64,000 bases of DNA from Marchantia polymorpha subsp. ruderalis (Eukaryota > Streptophyta > Marchantiopsida > Marchantiales > Marchantiaceae), in contig AP031355.1 in assembly GCA_037833965.1 (NCBI GenBank), positions 17,757,501 through 17,821,500 on the forward strand. The letters are read 5' to 3'. The notes below the pieces were generated by a model, which was given only the letters and a program-made list of their open reading frames with translations, had not been told where the DNA came from and made no database searches. A program made the position numbers and the translations under genes. Shown in pieces: positions 42,068-51,247 of this stretch; positions within the stretch are counted from its first letter, which is position 1; every line of letters starts with the position of its first letter.

Positions 42068-45000
42068 TTAATGGATTGTTGTGAATGTTGTCAAGTCAAA
42101 CTGTATGGGAAGTTTTGACTCAACTCCATACACCATCCGAAAAGGTGAGTATCCAGTAGATGTCTTCCATGTTGTGCGATACTCCCATAAGATAGCATGG
42201 AGCCTCTTGTCCCAATTGTGTTTACTCCCGTCCATGTCTGCATCCTTGGCCAACATCATACACAAAGTGTAGTTGGTCCGCTCCGCCAACCCATTAGCGT
42301 TAGGTTTGTAGGAAGTGGTCACTCGAGCCTTGATGGAAAAGTGCTCCAACATGGCTTGAATCATACTTCCCACAAATTCTCCTCCTCTATCTGATACTAA
42401 CTCCAATGGACAACCAAATCGAGTAATGATTCTCTCATATAAAAATCTACCAACCTCCTTCTCATTAGTAGATTTAAGTGGTCTTGCCTCTACCCACTTC
42501 GTAAGATAATCTGTAGCTATCACAATGAACTTATTCCCTCGAGGAGTAAGATTCAAAGGACCTACAAAATCTATTCCCCACTTTTCAAAAGGACCTAACA
42601 CTGGTACAGAAATCATAGGAGGGGTTTTCATGGACTTTTTAGCAAAAGCTTGACACACATCACAACTTTTGCAATATTCCACACAATCCTTAAAAATACC
42701 CTTCCAATGATAACCAACATCAAGAATTTTGAAGGCAGTTACCTTCCCCGCAAAATGTCCTCCACATACTGCACCATCATGAAACTCCTTCATGAGTTGT
42801 ATTGCCTCTCCTCTCCCAACCGCCCTTCGTAGAAGTCCGTCAGCTCCTTGATGAAAAAGTACCTTCTCCATGATCATATAAGGTTGACATCTCTTCACTA
42901 ATGCATTTTTCTCCCTTTGATGCATTCCTTGAGGAAACTCTCCTCTAGAGATGAAATCCCAAATTTCCTTGTACTCCTCCGGTACTGTTGTCACCGTGTC
43001 CATGACTAGCAAGTCCTCATCCGGAAAGGTGTCATCTACTGACTGATCTCCTCCATCATCATATGCTCTCGACATCAAATCCGCATTAGCATGCTTCTTT
43101 CCAGGTCTATCCTCAATGGTATAATCAAACTCTGCTAGTAGTAGCTTCCATCTAGCTATTCTCCCTTCAGCATTAGGCTTGTTGAAAATGTATTTCAAAG
43201 CCTTATGATCAGTCACTATAGTGAATCTCCCACCCAACAAATAATGTCGAAACTTCTTAAGTGACAAGATTACAGCTAAGGCCTCTCTCTCTGTCACTGA
43301 GTAATTCTTCTCCGCTTGAACCATTTGTCTACTAGCATAGGCAATTGGATGATCATGCTTTTCATCATCTAATTGACTCAAGGTGCATCCTACAGCAATA
43401 TTTGATGCATCTGTGTAGAGAATGAAAGGTTTACCCCAATCCGGTTTCGCCAAAATTGGAGCCGTCACCAACGCCTTCTTGAGAACTTCGAACGCCGTCT
43501 TTGCAGCTTCATCCTTGAAAATGAGTTCGTACTCCACTCCCTTCTTCATGTAATTCGTCAAGGCATGAGCTTTGTTGGAGAAGGACAAGATGAACCGTCG
43601 ATAGTACCCCACCATACCAAGGAATTGCCTCAACTTGGTTAAAGTCGCCGGAAAAGGTAACTCCATGATCCGTGTCACCTTCTCTGGATCCACCGCTATA
43701 CCATTCTTGGAGATGATATGCCCCAACAATAGGCCTTCCTCACATCCAAAAATGCATTTTTCTGGATTGAGTGAAGCCTTAGCTTCCTCCAGCCGTTGAA
43801 GTATTTTGATCAAATGATCAAAATGATCCGCTTTCCTCCCGTAAACACAAAAATCATCTATGAAATCCCTTACAAACTTTCCAATGAAAGGTTCAAACAC
43901 TCTATTCATGAACCTTTGAAAAGTGGCAGGAGCATTACATAGACCAAACGGCATCACTCTAAAAGCGAAGGTTCCCCATGGAGTAGTAAAAGTTGTTTTG
44001 AGTTGGTCTTCTAAGGCAATTTGGATTTGGTTATAGCCACTATAACCATCTCCAAAACTATACCACTCATGGCCAGCAACCTCCTCTAGAATCTCATCTA
44101 TGAAAGGCAAGGGATAGTAGTCTTTCTTTGTGACAGCATTCAACTTTTTGTAATCTACGCACACTCGTAGCTTACCATTCTTCTTCTTCACTATCACAAT
44201 TGGAGACACCCATTCAGAATTTTCTACCTCGTAGATGAAGCTAGCCTCCTTGAGCTTGTCGATCTCCTCCTTCACCACAAGAGCCGTAGGTGGATTTATT
44301 CGGCGTTGCTTTTGCCGAATAGGACGAGCTTTCTCCTCCAACTCGATGCGATGAGTCTCCAACGTCACATGCTTAAGATCCTTGTAACTAAAGGCAAAAA
44401 CATGAATATATTTGCGAAATATATCCAGAAACTTTGCCTTTTCCTCCTTGGTAACCTTGGGACCAAACCTGAGAGTGGACAGTCGTCGACACACCTCCTC
44501 TTCGCTCATCTCCACTTTGTCAGGATCTTTCTTCACTCCAGGCCTAGGCAACAACTCCATGGCAGCAATGACTTGTACTTGAACATTATCATCAGAAGAG
44601 TACTCCGATGATGTTTCTTGATCAGAAGTTGAGATGTCTGTGTCAACTTCTGAAAAGCTACCACTCTCTTCACTCTCAGATTCCCAATACTCGTCAGTTG
44701 GTCTATCTGAGTCAGTGGTGGATTCCCCTCCTCTCGTCAAAGGAACCTTAACTCGATGGTTCTTTGGGCCTATCCTCAAATAGCCCTTGTGCCATCGGTC
44801 CGTAGTCCTTACCGCCCTCAACCAAGGACGTCCCAACAGCAAGTCGTAGCTAGCTTCCTTGAGAATTTGGAAGGAAAGCAAAGTTTGCACTCCCCTCACA
44901 CTAACCACAACTTTGTCTACCACCCCCAGTGGTCTTACCTTTTGTTTGTTGGCCATACCAACAATTATGCTAGAAGGTCTAGAAGGTTGCATACCCAACT

Positions 45001-46450
45001 TCTGCATCAACCTCTCAGACATGGCATTCACAGCCGATCCACCATCAACCAACACATCTGATACATCATGTCCATTGATCCTCACTTCGATCTTTGAAGC
45101 ATGTGTACATACCTCCGAAGCAGCCGCATCCACCACCCCAACTCCCACATTGGTCATGTGAGCCTTCCCCTTAGATTTCCGCTTCTTGGTCCTTGTGGAG
45201 ATAAGACTTCCTCTTAACTCCTTCCGAATGGCTGGATTCAAGGCAATCAGCTGACCAACTGTTATATTGGCCTTCTGATTTCCTACATCCTCCACCACGT
45301 CATACTTAGCTTGAGAAGATGAAATGGAAAAGTCATCCATGCCCAACTTCTTCCTTGGTACTCTTGGTTGACTCACTCCACTTGACCGTGTACTTCGACT
45401 TGGCGTGTCCTCCATGAAAATCGACTCGTCCGCAAATCGGGCCCGCTTCTTCTCATGAGCAAGGATATCCACTTTCGATTTTGAGCTCTCCCCTTTCTCA
45501 AAAGTGCATTGATGAGGGAATACATCAATGGATGCTACTCCCTTATCCTTGGCTTGTTGCGTGGCCGGTGCATTGTTGTTGTGCCGAACTCCATCATGTT
45601 GTCGAGGGTTAGGACAATTCCTCTGAAAATGAGGACCTCCACAAGAAAAGCAAGAAACCGCAAAGTTTCCTGAAGGTGGATTTCCTCTTGGAGGATAATT
45701 TCCATACCCCCTAGAGCCTCCTCCTACGTTCTGATTCCTCTTCTCCCACAACTGTACTACATTGATCTTGAGATCTGCTAGAGTCTCCGTGATAGATTTC
45801 AACTCATTTTGAAAATCCACACTAGGATTCGCTATCGTGGATGAAGTAGAAGTGTTTGAAACAATAGACCTTCCTACAACCGGTGGAGCTACTTCTCTAG
45901 CCACCAAGCTAGAATCATCATCTTCTAAGCTCTCCTCCATTCTAATAGCAATTCGAATGGCTTCAGCCTTAGAAGAGGGCTTCTCGTATCTCACCTTACT
46001 TCGAATCTCAGGTCTCAAACCTCCAACGAAGTTCTTCATGAGTATCGCCCTTATCCCCACCATTGTAGCATCCACTTCGTCTCCGCCCTTCCTCAACACC
46101 ACGTGGAATCTAGATTCCAACTTCTCGGTTCTCTCCACATAGGTCCTCACCTTCTCGTTCTCTCCTTGTTTCAAGAAGGTGACCTCACACATCAACTTTT
46201 CATAACTTTCACTGGGAAGAAAGTTTTCGATCAGGTTCTCCGTTAATGTCTCCCACGTGTCGTCCTCCGAATGCTCCCTCTTGTACTCCTTGTACCACTT
46301 GAGAGCAGAATCCTCCAAGAAATCCGGCAAAAGCATAGCCCACTCGTCTTTCTTCCTCTCATTGTTTCCTATGCAAGCCCTCTTGAAGTCCCTAACAAAA
46401 GCTTCTACATCCTCATTCTCCCTCCCATAAAATACCGGAAGCTTCCCCAT
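42068..46450 (-). CDS. gag-pol: Element 2 gag-pol polyprotein
   Basis: About 1460 codons from ATG at 46450. Gag lies at residues ~1-200 and a shortened CX2CX3HX4C knuckle near 267. The protease has V-D-G-G-S-A near 467 and LLGRPWL near 540. The RT has KKKNGKLRVCVDY near 750 and catalytic F-I-D-D near 862. RNase H has YTDASNIAVG near 1012 and TDHKALKYIF near 1083. The integrase HHCC zone is near 1225-1265, and its catalytic core has GIDFVGPL, SDRGGEF and NGLAERTN (~1293-1390). All catalytic positions I can identify are present. The frame ends at TAA 42070-42068 before the integrase tail. Confidence 0.95.
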   Translation of the reverse strand: MGKLPVFYGRENEDVEAFVRDFKRACIGNNERKKDEWAMLLPDFLEDSALKWYKEYKREHSEDDTWETLTENLIENFLPSESYEKLMCEVTFLKQGENEKVRTYVERTEKLESRFHVVLRKGGDEVDATMVGIRAILMKNFVGGLRPEIRSKVRYEKPSSKAEAIRIAIRMEESLEDDDSSLVAREVAPPVVGRSIVSNTSTSSTIANPSVDFQNELKSITETLADLKINVVQLWEKRNQNVGGGSRGYGNYPPRGNPPSGNFAVSCFSCGGPHFQRNCPNPRQHDGVRHNNNAPATQQAKDKGVASIDVFPHQCTFEKGESSKSKVDILAHEKKRARFADESIFMEDTPSRSTRSSGVSQPRVPRKKLGMDDFSISSSQAKYDVVEDVGNQKANITVGQLIALNPAIRKELRGSLISTRTKKRKSKGKAHMTNVGVGVVDAAASEVCTHASKIEVRINGHDVSDVLVDGGSAVNAMSERLMQKLGMQPSRPSSIIVGMANKQKVRPLGVVDKVVVSVRGVQTLLSFQILKEASYDLLLGRPWLRAVRTTDRWHKGYLRIGPKNHRVKVPLTRGGESTTDSDRPTDEYWESESEESGSFSEVDTDISTSDQETSSEYSSDDNVQVQVIAAMELLPRPGVKKDPDKVEMSEEEVCRRLSTLRFGPKVTKEEKAKFLDIFRKYIHVFAFSYKDLKHVTLETHRIELEEKARPIRQKQRRINPPTALVVKEEIDKLKEASFIYEVENSEWVSPIVIVKKKNGKLRVCVDYKKLNAVTKKDYYPLPFIDEILEEVAGHEWYSFGDGYSGYNQIQIALEDQLKTTFTTPWGTFAFRVMPFGLCNAPATFQRFMNRVFEPFIGKFVRDFIDDFCVYGRKADHFDHLIKILQRLEEAKASLNPEKCIFGCEEGLLLGHIISKNGIAVDPEKVTRIMELPFPATLTKLRQFLGMVGYYRRFILSFSNKAHALTNYMKKGVEYELIFKDEAAKTAFEVLKKALVTAPILAKPDWGKPFILYTDASNIAVGCTLSQLDDEKHDHPIAYASRQMVQAEKNYSVTEREALAVILSLKKFRHYLLGGRFTIVTDHKALKYIFNKPNAEGRIARWKLLLAEFDYTIEDRPGKKHANADLMSRAYDDGGDQSVDDTFPDEDLLVMDTVTTVPEEYKEIWDFISRGEFPQGMHQREKNALVKRCQPYMIMEKVLFHQGADGLLRRAVGRGEAIQLMKEFHDGAVCGGHFAGKVTAFKILDVGYHWKGIFKDCVEYCKSCDVCQAFAKKSMKTPPMISVPVLGPFEKWGIDFVGPLNLTPRGNKFIVIATDYLTKWVEARPLKSTNEKEVGRFLYERIITRFGCPLELVSDRGGEFVGSMIQAMLEHFSIKARVTTSYKPNANGLAERTNYTLCMMLAKDADMDGSKHNWDKRLHAILWEYRTTWKTSTGYSPFRMVYGVESKLPIQFDLTTFTTIH

Positions 46451-46460
46451 TTCCAACTAA

Positions 46461-46482
46461 TTTTTTTTTTTTTTTTTTTTTT
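46461..46482 (-). promoter_or_regulatory. 22-base poly(A) tract just upstream of gag
   Basis: An uninterrupted T22 on the plus strand gives A22 in element sense, ten bases before the gag ATG and after a shorter gaaaagaag tract. It separates the upstream ORF from gag. A-rich leaders can promote internal ribosome entry in plants. That role here is a guess. Slippage error is possible in such a run. Confidence 0.6.
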
Positions 46483-46682
46483 CTTCTTTTCTATTGGAAA
46501 TTTATATGGGGCTTCCTAATACAATATAAACAACACTAACTCCATCCTTGAGTAATTCATCAAAGGAAACACAAAAGGAATTGGTTGTTCCAAGATAGCC
46601 AAAGCTCTCTCCTCTCCTAGGCATACGATGAGTCTTACCCTCATCATCATCTTCTCCATCATTCGAATGATGATCTCCATCT

Positions 46683-47126
46683 TCAGTTGGAGCTTGAACC
46701 CGCTGAGGTCACTTTCTCTGTTTCAGCACTTAGCTTGCCGTCAAACCCTTCCACAAGTGATTCCAGAAGTGCCTTCACTCCGCTGCATTCGTGTCCCGCT
46801 GGTAGCCCAATCACTCCGCAATTGTCACAGAAGGTCGCGCTTTGGGATTCATGTGGCGATGATGGTCCCAAGTGAAGTTTCAAATCTCCCAAGTTCCTCT
46901 TGCTCCTCAATCTTCTATCTTTGTTCCGCAGGGAACAATTGACAACCTTATGGCCCTCCTCTCCACAATAAAAACAAGTTTCACGTTTGACTCTTGGAGA
47001 TTGACTCACTACTCTTTCTTCAAACTCCACCTTGAATTCTCTTGTATTGGAGTCTAAAGACACTATAACATCCAAGCCTTGAGGTACTTTGGATAACCTA
47101 ACCTTCCAACCTTCTTGTTCACTCAT
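46683..47126 (-). CDS. Element 2 extra 5' ORF with zinc knuckles
   Basis: 147 codons from ATG at 47126, between primer site and gag, in a different frame from gag. It contains a canonical CX2CX4HX4C knuckle (CFYCGEEGHKVVNC) and a second Cys/His cluster (CDNCGVIG then GHEC). The basic stretch RNKDRRLRSKRN fits nucleic-acid binding. Such an ORF upstream of gag is not part of the standard Ty3 layout. It could be a captured or duplicated nucleocapsid-like piece or a host ZCCHC gene fragment. No intron or promoter is evident. Confidence 0.7.
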   Translation of the reverse strand: MSEQEGWKVRLSKVPQGLDVIVSLDSNTREFKVEFEERVVSQSPRVKRETCFYCGEEGHKVVNCSLRNKDRRLRSKRNLGDLKLHLGPSSPHESQSATFCDNCGVIGLPAGHECSGVKALLESLVEGFDGKLSAETEKVTSAGSSSN

Positions 47127-47783
47127 TTTCCCATAAGGTAGAAACCACTCAAAAGACCTCTCCCAGAAACGCTATCTACTTGACGAAAACTGTGAATAAA
47201 GAAATCAAAAACTTTTGCTTTGTTATCTTGCTTTTGTACCCCCTCAACTTCAAATCAACATAACTTCGTCTCTAGACGTGATCTCTTAGTGAAATTTTGA
47301 CTCAAACGTAGCTTATCTTCCAATACACACTCGTACAAAGTTTCAAAGCCTAACTTGAAATACAGAAAAAGTAATCAACTCTGTACAAACTTTCCAGAGA
47401 GCAGACTTTTGATACCCGTGAAAATCCACTCAACTTCTAACTCTCATATCTTTCTGTTAACACATGATCTAGACCTGAAACAAAAACGTGAACTTTTTCT
47501 ATCTTCCAATCTACAATCAATAAAAACTTTGAAGAATACCTTCAAAAATACTTTTTCGGTGTCTAAGATCAATTTTCTCTCAAAAAGACATGTTTACGTG
47601 AACAAAACATACAAAATCACTTCTAGGCTATCATATGAGACTATGGGATAAACAAAGGGAATTTCGCTCTCAAGCACACTCTCCGCTCTTTCATTCCCCA
47701 ATGTTAACACCAAGTGATCCCTCATGGATACTTTCTCTCGAGCTAGAAATCGAATCCTAAACATTCCGCCTTCTAGATTGAGG

Positions 47784-47800
47784 TCCCGGCAACGGAACCA
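47784..47800 (-). promoter_or_regulatory. Element 2 primer-binding site (tRNA-Glu type)
   Basis: Minus-strand TGGTTCCGTTGCCGGGA starts four bases after the 5' LTR. It complements a tRNA ending TCCCGGCAACGGAACCA, which I recall as plant tRNA-Glu(CUC). It differs from the usual initiator-Met site. Confidence 0.8.
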
Positions 47801-47804
47801 AAAA

Positions 47805-48663
47805 TGCAACCTCCGGGCTGACTCTCACTCAGGTTTACCTCTGATGGCTTTGTGGTAGCGCATCATGATTCTAGAAGACTAGGATTCATACTCTCACTCT
47901 TGTCCCAAACACCTTCTCTTATACACTCTCATGTATCACTCCAACTCACACTCAAACTCTCCTCACATCGCCCTCTTCACATAATCTCAAACACACGTCG
48001 ATACTCCAAGATACTCAAAAACTTCACTCCTTCATTACTGAAACAAGTCCTCACACATGACTCTCCAAACTTGCTTGAGAGTTGCTACTCTACCTCTCTA
48101 TTTATACTATTTGAGAAGTTACCATAGTAACATGTGGTAATTTCTCCTAACTTACTTTTACCTAGGTAAGTTTGACTAACCTTCTCTACGTGGCAACATG
48201 CCATTGGCCTACCTAAACCTTCTAGAAGCTTCCGGAATCCAAGGTTGAGGTGGCGACATGCCATTGGAAGCTTTTAAACTTCTACAAGCTTCCTAGCCAC
48301 TAAGTCAACATTAGACTTAGTCTAGCCAATCATCTTTCATACATTTAGCCAAACCAATCAAATCCAAGCTTCTAGTCAAATATCTAATCCCTTGGAATCT
48401 AGAACTTTTGTATAAGACAAAATAGAAGGGCTCACTCCTTGTAAAAGACAAAATAGAAGTGCTCACTCCATTCTTCTAGAACTCCGCTAATTATTCCGCC
48501 AACTATAAACATTGTAGCTAAACTTAGTCATGACTAGATAAACTTAGTTATAACTAACTAGTTTAGTCATAACTAGCTAGTCTTAGCTATGCCTTGGCTA
48601 ATCATCCTTATTCCCTTGACCACTTCTAAGACTTAGTACATATGTGCAACACCCGGTCTTACA
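47805..48663 (-). mobile_element. Element 2 5' LTR
   Basis: Pairs with 40802-41660, same length. TATA box at 48107-48098 (minus). Differences noted: one C/T near 47915 and one G/T near 48082. Confidence 0.93.
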
Positions 48664-48667
48664 GGCC
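48664..48667. repeat. Candidate 4-bp duplication of element 2, right (GGCC)
   Basis: See 40798-40801. If one copy is removed, the two ORF parts are in the same frame. Confidence 0.4.
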
Positions 48668-50234
48668 CTCGGGGCCAGACCCTCCGGCGCACCACGCGCC
48701 GCAATTCGCGCCTTCGGCGCCAGGGCCTTCGAGCCGAGGAGATACGAGCAGAGAGCGTGCGGAGGCCGCACCATCGGCGGGAAGTCCGCCGATAGATGCG
48801 CCTTCGGCGGTAGGGCCTATAGGCCAAGGAACATCGGGCGTGCGGCCCCCGGCCATGTCGCCTTCGGCGATAGATGTCCACGGCGCTACGCCTGCGGCGG
48901 ACAAGGCGCCGGCAAATGCGCCTGCGCACGGGCCGGGCACAGCCCCCACGGACCGATCAAGGGAGCAGCAGACGATGGAGCGGAGTGACTGTCCGCGGGA
49001 TGAAATCTCGATGCGCGATGCGCAATCCAACCCCGCGCAGTCACCCTCTGCTCGATCGCCTTCTGCGGCGGACGACGGCGACAGAGAGAACGCGGTAGGC
49101 AATCAACAAGCGAGCGACGGGGATGCCGCTCGGGTACATTCGCCTTCCGCCTTAGACATTTTGGCGACGAGCAGCGAGGCTGCAGCCGTGCCTTCGCAGG
49201 CAGCACACGTCGAGGACGTGCAGCCCCACTCGGGGCAGTCGCCGACGCAATCAATGGCGACTGAAATCCTCCACTCGGATGATGACGACGGAGGCTCCAC
49301 GGAAGAAATGTCAGGAGCAGAAGACACCGAGGAGGAGGAGGAGGAAATTGTTGGAGCGCCGGCGGCGGCGCTCTCTGAGCAGGTGATTCCGTTGCTGCGG
49401 TACTTGGATCGCAAGGTCGATAAATACGCCGACCCACTCCAGCCGGGATCTTACATCGAGTTAGTGCGCAGGCGGACTCGCACTAAAGTCCACACCAGCA
49501 AGCTATTAGCTAGAGTGGACCAGGAGTTGAAGGACTTGAAGGAGAAGCATGCGTGCTTGTGGGGTCAGTACAAGCTTAATCAGAAGTTCTACAAGCACAC
49601 CGAGAAGATGAAGGATGAGAAACTGGGCGAGCTCACCAAGGAGCAGGTGAAGGTCAAGGAAGCACTCGATTCTGAGCAGGCCCAGAATCGGATTTTGTCA
49701 GAGGAGCTCGTGCGACAGACGCGGTTGTTGGAACAATGTCAGCTCGCACGGCAGGCGGATGAAGAGTTAATTCGCAGGTTACAGTCAGAGTGTGGCGAAT
49801 TGAGAGCGCAACGTGCTGAGGCCGAATCGCAATTAGTGATAATTGAAGAGGATCGCAGGAAGGAGGCGGATCGCACGAAGGTGGAGACGGCGAGGCGAGT
49901 CGCCCACTGTCTCAAGGGCTACGCCCACTGGGAAGTGAAGGCGCAGGAGAAACTCACACTGCGTGAGTTTGAATTGCGCGCAGCCGGGTTGTTGTCAGGC
50001 GACAGTAGGAGTCGGCGGAAGGTAGCGAAGAAGCTCGAGGCCTTTCTGTCGAAGGCACAGGATACCATGTCCGCCCTCGAAGGGGAGGTGTCCGCGGCGT
50101 TGCAGCGGTTGGGACTGCGCAGTCGAGCGGAAGATTGGCAGGGTAGAGAGTTAGTGCGCGGCAGTCGGCCGCGCAGGAGACGTAGTACAGGTTCCGCGGA
50201 GTGTAGTGTAGCGTGGTTCCGTGCAGGCGTGTAG
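48668..50234 (+). CDS. Giant LTR ORF, 3' part (coiled coil)
   Basis: The frame is continuous to a TAG at 50234. The first ~230 codons are Pro/Ala/Ser-rich with recurrent P-S-A units, several encoded by GCCTTCGGCG hairpin motifs. An acidic stretch (EDTEEEEEE) follows. Then come ~230 codons of charged heptad-like sequence (KLLARVDQELKDLKEKHA, ELRAQRAEAESQLVI) that should form a coiled coil. No catalytic motif is recognised. It ends about 36 bp before the LTR TATA box. Together with 39468-40801 it would make about 966 residues. Confidence 0.65.
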
Positions 50235-50270
50235 CGTAGTGCAGTGTAGTGTTAGGTAGGACTTAGAAGG

Positions 50271-50279
50271 TATAAAATA
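50271..50279 (+). promoter_or_regulatory. TATA box of the giant LTR
   Basis: TATAAAATA follows a GTAG-rich segment and precedes the R hairpin. Transcription should begin about 30 bases on, inside R. In the 10939-11375 fragment the position is degenerate (gtttaaagc). Confidence 0.75.
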
Positions 50280-50282
50280 GTT

Positions 50283-50299
50283 CCAGGCGTTTTGCCTGG
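50283..50299 (+). promoter_or_regulatory. R-proximal hairpin
   Basis: CCAGGC, five-base loop, GCCTGG. The homologous hairpin at 11205-11221 reads CAAGGC/GCCTTG in element sense, a compensated pair change. Confidence 0.75.
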
Positions 50300-51242
50300 G
50301 GTTCTTTCCCATCAGAAGTGCAGATCAGGAACCCATTTCCTTTGCGTGTTTGTGTCCTTGAGTTCTGTCACCACGCACGAGGAGTTACAACTTAGCGTTC
50401 CGCATTTTGTAGCTGAAGGCCTGCGGCCGAATGTTCAGAGCTAGTACATTGGTTAGAGACTTGAGTAGTTCGGATCTGCACCTGCGGGTGACTGCCGATG
50501 CTCAGAGCCAGTGACTAGTTAGATACTTGAACAGTTTCGCCCCTACACCTTCGAGTGTTTCTTTCTGATTGTACTCCTTTGGGATTTTTCCCCTGAATGC
50601 CAAAGTGAAGTTTTGCTACTTCGTGTAAGCCTTGGTTGTAAATTCAGGTTACGCTGCAGCAGGTGCCTTGAGGGTAACCCCTGTAGTATTTCTGGGAATG
50701 ACAAGTGCCTGAGAATTCAAACTCTTCAATAGACTGTTGTTGTGTTACTGGAATGTTTCTCAGTGAGTCCTTCAGTGCGGACCTGTGTTCTCTGCGCGTT
50801 TTGTGAGTTGAGAGTGTTGTTCACCGCGTCTGAGTGACTTCGATCCGAAGTAGGTAGTCCAAACCGGGTTTCCTACACTAGCAGCAAGCTAGTGGAAGCG
50901 TTGTAAAAGCCGGAGTTGGAAGTCACTGCCCGCAGCTTTGCCGAGTGTGCTCGTGAGAGACTTTCCCCCTGAAATCTTGAAGTAGAGGTCCTAACAGATC
51001 TCTGGGTTGTGTTTCTGTAGTTTCAGGTGTGTGTGTGTGTGTGTTACGCTGCACTGTGCGACCTCCGAGTGCGCTCCGAGTGGACACTTGCAGTATTTCT
51101 GGGAGTGACAGTCGCCTGAGAATTCAAACTCCTCAATAGTCTGTTAAAACGTGACACTTTGTACCCTGTGTGTTCCTCTGTCCCTGTGGGTTCGACCTTT
51201 CTACCACTATATTGCAGTTTTAGCCTTTAGTGGGTTATTACA
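50300..51242 (+). mobile_element. R-U5 of the giant LTR
   Basis: Homologous throughout to 1-817. It includes an internal repeat: cagtatttctggga.tgac with gagaattcaaactc.tcaatag occurs at about 50690 and again at 51091. A short GT run lies at 51029. It ends TTATTACA. Confidence 0.85.
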
Positions 51243-51247
51243 TACTG
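51243..51247. repeat. Target site duplication of the giant LTR, right (TACTG)
   Basis: Identical to 37997-38001. Confidence 0.85.

Larger units (their letters stand above)
40802..48663 (-). mobile_element. Element 2: young Ty3/gypsy LTR retrotransposon
   Basis: Minus-strand element with LTRs at 47805-48663 (5') and 40802-41660 (3'), both 859 bp, differing at only about two sites I could see. It carries a primer site, an extra zinc-knuckle ORF, gag-PR-RT-RH-IN in one frame, an integrase tail after one stop, and a purine-rich tract. LTR ends are TGTAAGAC and GGTTGCA. It lies inside the giant LTR ORF. Near-identical LTRs mean recent insertion. Confidence 0.95.
38002..51242 (+). mobile_element. 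Giant solo LTR (~5.4 kb) with internal ORF, split by element 2
   Basis: The plus-strand unit starts TGTGGTACCCCAC and ends GGGTTATTACA between perfect TACTG repeats. Removing element 2 (40802-48663 plus one duplicate copy) leaves about 5.4 kb. Its two ends do not repeat each other: the left end is U3-like, and the right 1 kb is TATA plus R-U5, which also occurs alone at 1-817. There is no second LTR, primer site or pol. The simplest reading is one LTR of unusual length carrying a long open frame in U3. A non-autonomous element that lost one LTR is the alternative. Confidence 0.75.
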
